Assembly: GCA_902537945.1 (NCBI GenBank)
Contig: CACBDG010000008.1
Coordinates: 1 to 64,000, forward strand
Source of the DNA: an uncultured SAR116 cluster alpha proteobacterium
Lineage (GTDB): Bacteria > Pseudomonadota > Alphaproteobacteria > Puniceispirillales > Marisalimonadaceae
DNA: 64,000 nucleotides
Reading direction: 5' to 3'
The position numbers were made by a program, and so were the translations under genes. Position 1 is the stretch's first letter; each line of letters starts with the position of its first letter. Below the pieces are notes generated by a model, which worked only from the letters and a program-made list of their open reading frames with translations, was not told where the DNA came from and ran no database searches. Positions 7,917-16,690 of the stretch are shown here, in pieces.

Positions 7917-8894
7917 TCAGATAAAATTGGAATTTTGTAATTCAGATATCTTTATCAATAAATCATCTGGCAATGACCCCATCTCAACTGCTTGCAAAGA
8001 ATTTTTTAAATGATTTAAGGAAGCCAAGCCTAACACAATACAGTTCAAACTTTTATTGGACAAACCATATCTCAGAGCGAATTGAGCTCTGTTGCCATAG
8101 GAGTCACCTACTAATTGAAAAATTTTTTCAACACGCCTTTCTTCTTCTTTCATATTAATAACGTGAGTAACTGGAATTTCTCTACCATGCCTTACATCTG
8201 TAGCTAACAATCCAGCTGCAAAAATCCTTATACCCATTATACCCATCTCAAACTTTTGACAATCTGCAATTAAACCAGAAAAATCATGGTCATTCCATTT
8301 ACCTTTTTCTTTAAAATTAGCACTTGGATTTAAAAGATTATAATAAATTTGAGCTGTATCAAAATGACCAGTTTGTATAATTTTTCTAATAGATTCTGTA
8401 TCCCCTAAAGCTGTAAGACCAATATTTTTAACACGTCCATCTTCTTTAAGTTTTGTCATAATCTCACAAATATTATTATTAAATATTTGTGAGCAGGTAA
8501 GAGTATCATTATTTTCTTCAAAAGTTATTCTATTATGCAATTGATATAATTCTAATTTATCTACCTTTAATTTATTTAGCGTGTTGTCTAATTTTCTATC
8601 CAACTGTGAAACGAAAGTTTCTGAAATTGTTGGATCTAATTTAGCTTTCGAAGATATCTGTAATTTATCTGAAGCAGGAAGAGAACTTATTAAATAACCA
8701 ATATTTTTTTCAGATTTACCATCGCTATAACTTTCAGCTGTATCAATCCAATTAATGCCAGCCTTAATTGAAAGTTCAATTGCTTTATCCATTATATCAA
8801 AATTAGGATCAATAAATAATCCTCCAACCCAACCACCACCTAAAATAACTTGGGATATATCTAGTCCTGTTCTACCTAATTTTAATTTTTTCAT
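7917..8894 (-). CDS. Aldo/keto reductase
   Basis: The 325-residue TIM-barrel oxidoreductase shows all four catalytic residues of the family: D51 and Y56 (IDTAESYSDG), K83 (ISSKAK) and H120 (LYQLHN). The protein should reduce aldehydes or ketones with NADPH in the cytosol. It is closest in style to the AKR groups that include sugar and pyridoxal dehydrogenases, but no substrate can be assigned. It lies 74 bp upstream of the ketopantoate reductase-like gene on the same strand and may be co-transcribed with it. Confidence 0.86.
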   Translation of the reverse strand: MKKLKLGRTGLDISQVILGGGWVGGLFIDPNFDIMDKAIELSIKAGINWIDTAESYSDGKSEKNIGYLISSLPASDKLQISSKAKLDPTISETFVSQLDRKLDNTLNKLKVDKLELYQLHNRITFEENNDTLTCSQIFNNNICEIMTKLKEDGRVKNIGLTALGDTESIRKIIQTGHFDTAQIYYNLLNPSANFKEKGKWNDHDFSGLIADCQKFEMGIMGIRIFAAGLLATDVRHGREIPVTHVINMKEEERRVEKIFQLVGDSYGNRAQFALRYGLSNKSLNCIVLGLASLNHLKNSLQAVEMGSLPDDLLIKISELQNSNFI

Positions 8895-8971
8895 AATATT
8901 ACTATCTTTATCTATTTTTAGTTGTATTAGATTAGTAGGTGAATACTTCTTGTTTCAACTTATTTAAAATA

Positions 8972-9877
8972 ATGAATAAAGACAAAATAATTTTTAAAAA
9001 TCTAATATTAGGATCATTTTTTGCGTCCTTTTCAGCTGCACTTGGTGGTTCAACTTTTGTTTTCACAAGACTAATTGTTGATGATTTAGATCCATTTACT
9101 CTTAGTTTTTTACGTTATGGATTAACTGGACTTATTTTGTTTTTGCTTTCTATTTCTGAATTTTTAAAAACAAAATTTTTAAAAGAGGACAAAATTCCTC
9201 TAGCAATTTTGGGATTAGCCATTATAACAATTTTCCCTAACTTTATGGCCGCAGGACTTGAGCACACAACTGCAGCAAGAGCAGGATTACTTTATGCGAC
9301 CATGCCACTTTGTACTATATTAATAGCTTTTTTTTTTAATATAGAAAAAATCACAATAAATAAGTGTGTAGCTGTTTTTATAGCAGTTCTAGGAGTGTCA
9401 TTTTGTTTGTCAGAGAGTGTGAGCAATAATTTCAGTCAAACATTGAAAGGTGATTTTTTAATGATGATTGGAGTAATTGCTGCGTCATGTTTTACTGTTT
9501 TTTCAGGAAAGTATCTAAATAAATATGGGAACATACCAGTCATGATTTATGTAATGGGTACTGGTACATTGATTAATTTTCTTATAACTTTGTTTTTTGG
9601 TTCATCTTTTGAAAATATATATCAAATAGGTGAAGTTCAAATCTATGCATTATTAATGTTAGTCATTCCAGGTGGAGTTTTAATGATGTATTGTTGGGGA
9701 AAAGCACTTCAACTAATTTCTCCAACTCAAGCAGCTATTTCCCTTGGATTCAATCCTTTATCTGCGATTTTACTTGGCTCTTTTATACTAAACGAAGAAA
9801 TAACTTTAAAATTGATTATAGGTTTCTTATCAATAATATTCGCAATTACACTAGCTAATTGGAGAATAAAGAAATAA
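8972..9877 (+). CDS. EamA/DMT-family transporter
   Basis: A 301-residue inner-membrane protein with ten hydrophobic segments in two five-helix EamA repeats, the layout of drug/metabolite exporters. The first repeat carries SFLRYGLTGLILF, and the second ends PLSAILLGSFILNEEITL, both typical. I prefer ATG 8972; an in-frame GTG at 8939 would add eleven polar residues, and neither has a good ribosome-binding site. It is divergent from the aldo/keto reductase. Such permeases export amino acids or other metabolites; the substrate is unknown. Confidence 0.85.
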   Translation: MNKDKIIFKNLILGSFFASFSAALGGSTFVFTRLIVDDLDPFTLSFLRYGLTGLILFLLSISEFLKTKFLKEDKIPLAILGLAIITIFPNFMAAGLEHTTAARAGLLYATMPLCTILIAFFFNIEKITINKCVAVFIAVLGVSFCLSESVSNNFSQTLKGDFLMMIGVIAASCFTVFSGKYLNKYGNIPVMIYVMGTGTLINFLITLFFGSSFENIYQIGEVQIYALLMLVIPGGVLMMYCWGKALQLISPTQAAISLGFNPLSAILLGSFILNEEITLKLIIGFLSIIFAITLANWRIKK

Positions 9878-9889
9878 TTATAGATAGTT

Positions 9890-11362
9890 TTATTTAAGTT
9901 TCTCTTTAAGTAGTTTATTTACAACGCCTGGATTTGCTTTACCTTGGGATAATTTCATAACTTGTCCTACAAAAAAACCAAAAAGTTTATCCTTTCCACT
10001 TAAATATTCATTAACCTTTTCTTGGTTATCTGAGATTACTTGATCTATCAATTCTAAGATTTCTGAATCATCAGAAACTTGCTCAAGTCCTTTTTCTTTT
10101 ACAATTACATAAGGTGACTTTTTACTTTTCATCATCTCTGAAAATACTTCTTTTGCAATTTTACCTGAAATAGTTCCATTGGATATCAAAGAAATTAATT
10201 CTCCAAGATTTTCAGAAGTAATTGGTGATTCTGAGAAAGACAAATTATCTTTTTTTAAAGCACCAAATAATTCAGTTATCATCCAATTTGCCGTAAGCTT
10301 TCCGTCTCTTCCATTTGCTGCTTGTTGGTAAAAATCAACGTAATCTTTTTCCTCAACAAGAATAGAGGCATCATAAGAAGTAATACCAAAATCTTTAACT
10401 AGTCTTTTTTTAAGACTGTCTGGAAGTTCTGGAAGTTTTTCTTTAATATCTTGAACCCAACTTTCTGTAAATTCTAGAGGCAATAAATCTGGATCAGGAA
10501 AATATCTATAATCGTGAGCATCTTCCTTACTCCTCATTGATCTAGTTTCTCCTGTGGAAGTATCAAAAAGTCTTGTTTCTTGATCTATTGTTCCACCCTC
10601 CTCCAATATATCAACTTGTCTTTCTGCTTCAGATTGTATTGCTTGAATAATAAATCTAATTGAATTTAGATTTTTTATCTCACATCTTGTTCCAAATTCT
10701 TTTCCAGACTTTCTAACAGATACATTGCAATCAGCTCTGAGTGATCCTTCTTCCATATTTCCATCACAGGCACCAATATATCTTAGTATAGATCTAATTT
10801 TTTTAACGTATGCACCTGCTTCTTGAGGTGATCTTATATCTGGCTTTGAAACTATTTCCATTAAGGCAACACCAGTTCTGTTTAAATCTATATATGATTT
10901 TGTTGGATGTTGATCATGAAGTGATTTTCCTGCATCCTGTTCTAAGTGTAATCTTTCAATACCAATTGTCGTTTGTTCGCCGTTATCTAAATCGACTATA
11001 ATCTCACCTTCGCCTACAATTGGTTTGGTAAATTGACTTATCTGATATCCTTGAGGTAAATCTGCGTAAAAGTAATTTTTTCTATCAAAAACTGAAACAT
11101 TATTTATTTTAGCATTTAGTGCCAGTCCTGTTTTAACTGCTTGTTCCACACAGAACTCATTAATAACTGGGAGCATGCCAGGCATTGCAGCATCGACTAA
11201 GGATACATTTCTATTAGCTTCAGAACCAAAGGAAGCGGACGCTCCTGAAAACAATTTTGATTTACTTGAAATTTGTGCATGTATTTCCAGTCCAATTACC
11301 ATTTCCCATATTCCAGTTTCACCCAGAATATGACCTGGCTTCAAAGTTGAAGTATCATTCAT
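9890..11362 (-). CDS. gatB: Aspartyl/glutamyl-tRNA amidotransferase subunit B
   Basis: The 490-residue GatB begins its conserved kinase-like domain at [10 protein letters not shown] (residue 21), with [14 protein letters not shown] and [13 protein letters not shown] further on, and ends with the helical YqeY-like tail that contacts tRNA. GatCAB converts Glu-tRNA(Gln) and/or Asp-tRNA(Asn) to the amidated forms. GatB activates the misacylated tRNA with ATP. Its ATG overlaps the gatA stop by 4 bp (ATGA), so translation is coupled. Last gene of gatC-gatA-gatB. Confidence 0.98.
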   Translation of the reverse strand: MNDTSTLKPGHILGETGIWEMVIGLEIHAQISSKSKLFSGASASFGSEANRNVSLVDAAMPGMLPVINEFCVEQAVKTGLALNAKINNVSVFDRKNYFYADLPQGYQISQFTKPIVGEGEIIVDLDNGEQTTIGIERLHLEQDAGKSLHDQHPTKSYIDLNRTGVALMEIVSKPDIRSPQEAGAYVKKIRSILRYIGACDGNMEEGSLRADCNVSVRKSGKEFGTRCEIKNLNSIRFIIQAIQSEAERQVDILEEGGTIDQETRLFDTSTGETRSMRSKEDAHDYRYFPDPDLLPLEFTESWVQDIKEKLPELPDSLKKRLVKDFGITSYDASILVEEKDYVDFYQQAANGRDGKLTANWMITELFGALKKDNLSFSESPITSENLGELISLISNGTISGKIAKEVFSEMMKSKKSPYVIVKEKGLEQVSDDSEILELIDQVISDNQEKVNEYLSGKDKLFGFFVGQVMKLSQGKANPGVVNKLLKEKLK

Positions 11363-12822
11363 TTTGCAGCTCCATCAGCTATAAAATTAAATCCTGCACT
11401 CCTTTCTAATACCCTAGCAGTTCTAATCAAGCCAGGTTCATCAAAAGAATTTGCAATCAATTGTATACCAATTGGTAAGCCAGAATTATCTAGGCCAACT
11501 GGCAAAGAAATTCCAGGCAATCCAGCCAAGCTTGCTGGTACTGTAAAAATATCATTTAGATACATAGTTAGTGGATCTTGTTTTTTACCTAATTCGAAAG
11601 AAGTTGTTGGTGTTGAAGGGGTCAAAATATAATCTACTTTTTTGTAAACGTTCTCAAAATCTTCTTTTATCAATCTTCTTACTTTTTGAGCTTTTAGATA
11701 ATATGCGTCATAATATCCTGAAGATAACACATAAGTACCGATCATTATCCTTCTTTTAACTTCATCGCCAAAGCTATTTCCACGAGTTAATTCATACATT
11801 TCATCTAAACTAGAAGCTTCATGTCTTGCGCCGTATCTAACCCCATCATATCGAGCTAAATTACTTGAAGCTTCAGCAGGAGCAATAATATAATAAGCAG
11901 GCAGAGCGTATTTAGTATGAGGCAACGAAACTGGAACTATCTCAGCTCCTTCATCTTTTAACCAATCAATTGATTTCTCATAAAATTTTACAATATCTTC
12001 AGAGATACCATCTTGAGTGTATTCTTTTGGTATGCCTATTTTTTTTCCTTTTATCCCTTTATCCAAATAATCCATTAAGTCTGGCATTTTTAAATTTGCT
12101 GATGTGGAGTCTTTTTGGTCATAACCTGCCATAGAATTTAACATTAAAGCAGCATCACTCACAGTTCTAGTTAGTGGACCTGCCTGATCTAAGGAAGAAG
12201 AAAATGCTACAATTCCCCATCTTGAACACCTTCCATATGTAGGTTTTAAACCAGTTATGCCACAAAAAGCTGCTGGTTGCCTTATTGATCCACCTGTATC
12301 TGTACCTGTTGCCGCCAAAGCAGACCTTGCAGCAACAGCTGCTGCTGATCCACCTGAAGAACCACCTGGAGACATTTTTTTATTTTTCAACCATGGGTTG
12401 ATTACATTACCTTTAGCTGCAGTTTCATTACTAGAACCCATTGCAAATTCATCACACGATAATTTTCCAAGAATAACTGCGCCATCATTCCATAGATTCT
12501 GAGTTACTGTACTTTCATATGTAGGTATAAAATTTTCTAAAATTTTTGAAGACGCAGTTGTTTTTATGTCTTTGGTGCAAAACATGTCTTTAATTCCTAT
12601 GGGAATTCCCTCTAGAGGTCTTGCTGTACCATCAATCAATTTTTTGTCTGATTCTTTTGCCATACTTATGGCCTTATCCTCAACTATTTCAAGATAAGCA
12701 CCTAATGAAGATGTATCACTGATAGATTTCAAATAAGCTTTCGTTAATTCTAATGACGAAATCTTTTTGTTTTTAAGAGCTTCAGAGGCCTCAACTAAAT
12801 TTAAATCAAGTAATTCAGACAT
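11359..12822 (-). CDS. gatA: Aspartyl/glutamyl-tRNA amidotransferase subunit A
   Basis: The 487-residue amidase-signature protein has the complete Ser-cisSer-Lys triad: K78 (GIKDMF), S155 (SPGGSSGGS) and S179 ([10 protein letters not shown]), matching Staphylococcus GatA numbering within one residue. It releases ammonia from glutamine and passes it to GatB for tRNA amidation. The start touches the gatC stop by one base and the end overlaps gatB by 4 bp, as expected for subunits made in equal amounts. Confidence 0.98.
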   Translation of the reverse strand: MSELLDLNLVEASEALKNKKISSLELTKAYLKSISDTSSLGAYLEIVEDKAISMAKESDKKLIDGTARPLEGIPIGIKDMFCTKDIKTTASSKILENFIPTYESTVTQNLWNDGAVILGKLSCDEFAMGSSNETAAKGNVINPWLKNKKMSPGGSSGGSAAAVAARSALAATGTDTGGSIRQPAAFCGITGLKPTYGRCSRWGIVAFSSSLDQAGPLTRTVSDAALMLNSMAGYDQKDSTSANLKMPDLMDYLDKGIKGKKIGIPKEYTQDGISEDIVKFYEKSIDWLKDEGAEIVPVSLPHTKYALPAYYIIAPAEASSNLARYDGVRYGARHEASSLDEMYELTRGNSFGDEVKRRIMIGTYVLSSGYYDAYYLKAQKVRRLIKEDFENVYKKVDYILTPSTPTTSFELGKKQDPLTMYLNDIFTVPASLAGLPGISLPVGLDNSGLPIGIQLIANSFDEPGLIRTARVLERSAGFNFIADGAAK

Positions 12823-13124
12823 TATTCGATAACCTTTGGAACAACAAAAAAACCACTAGAGCTTTCAGGGGCATTTTTTAAAACTAAATCTTCAATATTA
12901 CCATCATTTACATCATCACTCCTAAGTGGCAACTTATGTCCTGTTACAGAAGCTAATGGCTCGACATTAGAGGTATCTACTTCATCAAGCTGTGCAACAA
13001 AGCCTAAAATATTATTTAAATCATTAGTAAGACTTTCTTTATTTACTTCTGGAATATCTAAACGACAAAGCCGAGCTATTTTATTTACAGTAGGAACATC
13101 TACAATTGTATCTTTGTTAGGCAT
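12822..13124 (-). CDS. gatC: Aspartyl/glutamyl-tRNA amidotransferase subunit C
   Basis: The 100-residue GatC is recognised by [14 protein letters not shown] near the N-terminus, the central [22 protein letters not shown] pattern (seen here in full across residues about 43-64) and the C-terminal [12 protein letters not shown]. It acts as the belt that holds GatA and GatB together. ATG 13124 is chosen because AGGG lies six bases upstream; a TTG at 13130 is also in frame. It is divergent from ruvX across about 60 bp, which should hold both promoters. Confidence 0.95.
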   Translation of the reverse strand: MPNKDTIVDVPTVNKIARLCRLDIPEVNKESLTNDLNNILGFVAQLDEVDTSNVEPLASVTGHKLPLRSDDVNDGNIEDLVLKNAPESSSGFFVVPKVIE

Positions 13125-13184
13125 GTTCAACCCTATATTAAATTGATAAATTTTATTTTATATGAAAGTCTGTTAGCATCAATT

Positions 13185-13652
13185 ATGCCTATCTTCAAGC
13201 CTGATGAATTTTTGTTAAAGATTTTGCCTAAAAAAAGACTGCTAGGAATTGATCATGGTACTAAAACACTAGGCATTGCAATAAGTAACTCCGATATGAC
13301 AGTTGCTTCACCAATAAAAACTATAAAAAGAGAAAAACTCAAATCCGATATTATTAAATTGATTTCAATTTTTGATGAATATCAAATTACAGGATTAGTA
13401 ATGGGCTGGCCACTTAATATGAATGGAAGTGAAGGCCCTAGATGCGACTCAGTAAGAGATTTTACAAATAGTGTTTTAAAAAACAGAGATATTCCAGTTT
13501 TATTACAAGACGAAAGAATGTCAACAATGGCTATTGAAAAGCCAATGATTACAGCAGATATGTCAAGAAAACAAAGAAGTTTAAGAACTGATCAACTAGC
13601 AGCTTGTTGGATTTTGCAAACTGCGCTGGACGTATTAAAAAAAAAGATGTAG
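13185..13652 (+). CDS. ruvX: Putative pre-16S rRNA nuclease / Holliday junction resolvase-like YqgF
   Basis: The 155-residue protein has the RNase H-like YqgF motif GIDHGTKTLGIAISN near the N-terminus, GLVMGWPLNMNGSEG in the middle and LQDERMST near the C-terminus. The family trims the 5' end of 16S rRNA precursor and was earlier proposed as a Holliday junction resolvase. ATG 13185 gives the usual family length; a TTG at 13143 would add 14 unlikely residues. It precedes pyrB by 13 bp, as in many alphaproteobacteria. Confidence 0.93.
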   Translation: MPIFKPDEFLLKILPKKRLLGIDHGTKTLGIAISNSDMTVASPIKTIKREKLKSDIIKLISIFDEYQITGLVMGWPLNMNGSEGPRCDSVRDFTNSVLKNRDIPVLLQDERMSTMAIEKPMITADMSRKQRSLRTDQLAACWILQTALDVLKKKM

Positions 13653-13665
13653 TAAAATATTTTTA

Positions 13666-14640
13666 ATGAATAAATTATCTAAAAATAATTATGAAGTTAA
13701 CAAATCTTCCCCTGTAAAATTATCATCACATCACCTATTAGCTATAGAGGGTATGCAAAAATCTGAAATTCAGAAACTACTTGATAGAGCTGATTATTTT
13801 GCAAATTTAGATAAACACGCTGACACTAAATATCTATCAGGATATGTGGTACTAAATGTATTTTTTGAAAATTCAACTCGTACTAGAGTTTCATTTGAAC
13901 TTGCAGCAAGAAGACTTGGAGCAGAAGTAATTAATATTTCTTTAATTAATTCATCCATAAAGAAAGGGGAAAGCTTATTAGATACCGCTAGTACTCTAAA
14001 TGCAATGAGACCTGATTTATTAATAGTTAGACACCCCCATAGTGGCGCACCACTCTTATTCGCGAAATATTTGAGCAGTAGTATTATCAATGCTGGTGAT
14101 GGAAGACACGAGCATCCAACTCAGGCATTATTAGATGCTCTAACAATTAAAAGAAGAATAGGATACCTAGAAGGTTCAAAGATTAGCATATGTGGCGATA
14201 TTGCTAATAGTAGAGTAGCAAGATCAAATATTCATTTGTTAACAACTATGGGTGCTGAGGTAAGATGTATTGCTCCATCAACATTAATGCCTTCAAACCT
14301 AGAAAAGTTAGGAGTTAAATGCTTTAATAATATGCAAGAGGGAATTAAAGATGCTGATGTAGTAATGCTATTGCGCCTTCAAAACGAACGAATGTCAGGT
14401 ACTGAAAATCCATCTGAAAGAGAATATTTTAAATTTTTTGGCCTTGATGAAATAAAACTTTCAATGGCCAACCCAAATGCAGTAATCATGCATCCTGGAC
14501 CAATGAATAGAGGTGTGGAAATAGCATCTGCCCTAGCTGATGATACGAATAGAAGTTTAATTAAAACTCAAGTTGAAATGGGTGTTGCTGTGAGGATGTC
14601 AATAATTGAGGCACTAAATCATTCAAAAAATAAAACTTAA
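13666..14640 (+). CDS. pyrB: Aspartate carbamoyltransferase catalytic subunit
   Basis: The 324-residue enzyme joins carbamoyl phosphate and aspartate in pyrimidine synthesis. The carbamoyl phosphate site STRTR is at residues 70-74, HPTQ follows in GRHEHPTQALLD, and the aspartate-loop HPGPMNRGVE is near the C-terminus. About 20 extra N-terminal residues precede the first helix. It is followed after 8 bp by a degenerate dihydroorotase gene, and in other bacteria such PyrC-like proteins assemble with PyrB; no pyrI is present. Confidence 0.97.
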   Translation: MNKLSKNNYEVNKSSPVKLSSHHLLAIEGMQKSEIQKLLDRADYFANLDKHADTKYLSGYVVLNVFFENSTRTRVSFELAARRLGAEVINISLINSSIKKGESLLDTASTLNAMRPDLLIVRHPHSGAPLLFAKYLSSSIINAGDGRHEHPTQALLDALTIKRRIGYLEGSKISICGDIANSRVARSNIHLLTTMGAEVRCIAPSTLMPSNLEKLGVKCFNNMQEGIKDADVVMLLRLQNERMSGTENPSEREYFKFFGLDEIKLSMANPNAVIMHPGPMNRGVEIASALADDTNRSLIKTQVEMGVAVRMSIIEALNHSKNKT

Positions 14641-14648
14641 AGAATTCA

Positions 14649-15974
14649 ATGGCACATACAATTTTTAAATCTATTAAACTAATAAATCCTGCTACAAATT
14701 TAAATCAAAAAGTAGATGTAGTACTTCAAAATGAAACAATTATAAGAATATCTAAAGATTTAAATTTAGAAAAATTTAAAAAAGATAATCAAACTATTAT
14801 TTATGATTGTAACGGTCTAACAGTTTCACCTGGAATATTAGATATGCGGGTAAATATCGGAAAGACTGAGAATCTAAAATTCACTCAAATTACTGCTGCT
14901 GAAAATGGTATTACTTCTATTGTAATTCTACCTAATCAAACTCCTAAGTTGAACAATCCATCTATAATTGATCATATCAAGAGACAATCAGAAGACGTAA
15001 ACCTTCCAAAAGTAATGGTCTATGGTGCAGCAACAAAAGATATGGATAGTTTAGAAATGAGCGAAATTGGGCTCATGTCAGAAATGGGAGCAATAGGTTT
15101 CACTAACGGAAATAAGAGTATAAAAAATAGTCTAGTTATGAGAAGATTAATGAGTTATGCAGCAATGATAAATCGTCCTATAATACAACATGCAGAAGAC
15201 GAAGATTTATCAGGTTTAAATCAAGCTTCAACGACATCCATAAAAGGTGAAATGAACGAGGGAGAAATGTCAACTCGTCTAGGATTAATAGGCATTCCAG
15301 CCTGCGCTGAAGTTATTATGATTGAAAGAGATATTAGACTTGCAAAGTTGACTGGGGCGCATTATCACGTAGCTCATGTGTCTACTAGAGATGCTGTAAA
15401 GGTAATTAGAGAAGCTAAAAAATCAGGCTTAAATATTACATGTGATACAGCTCCACCTTACTTTTCATTAGACGAAAGTAAATTATTAACTTACAACACA
15501 GCATTTAAATTATCTCCTCCTCTGAGAAGTGAAGATGATAGACTAGCAATTATTGAAGGAATTCAAGATGGAACAATTGACGCAATAGCATCTGATCATA
15601 GAGCTAGGTCTAAGGACACAAAAGCTCAGCCTTTTTCTGCTGCTTCAATTGGTGCGTCTGGGATTGAGACTTTATTTTCAATCACATTGGAATTAGTTCA
15701 TAAAAAAATTATAAATATTTACCAAGCAATCTCTCTTTTAACCATTAACCCAGCAAAAATTCTTGGGATTGATATTCCAAGCTTAGAAGAAAAAAAAGTA
15801 TCTGACTTTATAATTTTTGATGAAAATGCTCCTCATACTATAAAACAAGAAAATTTAAAAACTAGCCCAACTCCATTTGATGGGAAAGAAATTCATGGAA
15901 AAATCTTAGCAACTTATATTAACGGTCGAACTGCTTTTATGAATGAAATTTTTAAAAATAAAATAATGAAATGA
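14649..15974 (+). CDS. Dihydroorotase-like protein, probably non-catalytic (PyrX/PyrC' type)
   Basis: The 441 residues form a class I dihydroorotase barrel, but the metal site is degraded. The usual D-x-H-x-H after the first strand reads D65-M-R67-V-N69, and the bridging Asp region (normally FSDDG) reads GFTNGNKS. Some later site residues survive: H181 (IQHAED), H243 (VAHVST) and D316 (SDHRA). Known Pseudomonas PyrC' proteins with lost metal ligands serve as structural partners of PyrB. By position behind pyrB and by sequence this is likely the same. A functional dihydroorotase must then be encoded elsewhere. It overlaps plsY by 4 bp. Confidence 0.88.
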   Translation: MAHTIFKSIKLINPATNLNQKVDVVLQNETIIRISKDLNLEKFKKDNQTIIYDCNGLTVSPGILDMRVNIGKTENLKFTQITAAENGITSIVILPNQTPKLNNPSIIDHIKRQSEDVNLPKVMVYGAATKDMDSLEMSEIGLMSEMGAIGFTNGNKSIKNSLVMRRLMSYAAMINRPIIQHAEDEDLSGLNQASTTSIKGEMNEGEMSTRLGLIGIPACAEVIMIERDIRLAKLTGAHYHVAHVSTRDAVKVIREAKKSGLNITCDTAPPYFSLDESKLLTYNTAFKLSPPLRSEDDRLAIIEGIQDGTIDAIASDHRARSKDTKAQPFSAASIGASGIETLFSITLELVHKKIINIYQAISLLTINPAKILGIDIPSLEEKKVSDFIIFDENAPHTIKQENLKTSPTPFDGKEIHGKILATYINGRTAFMNEIFKNKIMK

Positions 15975-16597
15975 CTTATGATTTAAATCACATAATTTTA
16001 GGCCTGATCTTTGTTTTTGGATATTTTGTTGGGTCAATTCCTTTTGGATTAATACTCACAAAACTATCTGGATTAGGAGATATTAGAAAAATTGGCAGTG
16101 GAAATATTGGCGCCACAAATGTTTTGCGAACTGGAAATAAAAAAATAGCCCTATTGACCCTTCTTCTTGACGGTGGCAAAGGAGCATTAGCAATTTTTCT
16201 ATTTACAATTTTTTCACATAAAGTTTTAGTTAATGATTTTTACAAGATAGACTTGTATCAATGCACAGTTGCAATATCAGCTGTTCTAGGTCATTGTTTT
16301 CCTATTTGGCTAAAGTTTAAAGGTGGAAAAGGAGTTGCGACAGGATTTGGTGTTATTTTATCACTTAATCTATATATAGGCATGGTTGCTCTGTTTATAT
16401 GGGTATTTATTGCAAAATTTTTTAAAATAAGCTCAATTTCTGCCTTAATGGCATATTTCTTAATCCCAATTCTTATGTTTTATTATGAAACTGAATATAC
16501 CTATTTTTTAAGTTCCTTCATAATTTCATTAGTATGTTTTATTCAGCACAGAGAAAATATAAAACGCTTAATTAATAGAACTGAACCAAAAATATAA
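15971..16597 (+). CDS. plsY: Glycerol-3-phosphate acyltransferase PlsY
   Basis: The 208-residue membrane protein shows the PlsY motifs GSIPFGLILTK, GSGNIGATNVLR, GGKGALAIFLF and KFKGGKGVATGFG. PlsY transfers an acyl group from acyl phosphate to glycerol-3-phosphate at the inner membrane, the first step of phospholipid synthesis. Five to seven membrane helices are predicted. The start overlaps the pyrC-like gene in an ATGA junction. In many alphaproteobacteria dprA follows; here the next gene is topA after 93 bp. Confidence 0.97.
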   Translation: MTYDLNHIILGLIFVFGYFVGSIPFGLILTKLSGLGDIRKIGSGNIGATNVLRTGNKKIALLTLLLDGGKGALAIFLFTIFSHKVLVNDFYKIDLYQCTVAISAVLGHCFPIWLKFKGGKGVATGFGVILSLNLYIGMVALFIWVFIAKFFKISSISALMAYFLIPILMFYYETEYTYFLSSFIISLVCFIQHRENIKRLINRTEPKI

Positions 16598-16690
16598 AAA
16601 CATTATTATTGTTATTTCATTAAAGTAATGTTATCTGCACTAAATCAGTACATTTTTATATTTAATAAATAAGTCCAGGATTTAAAATAA

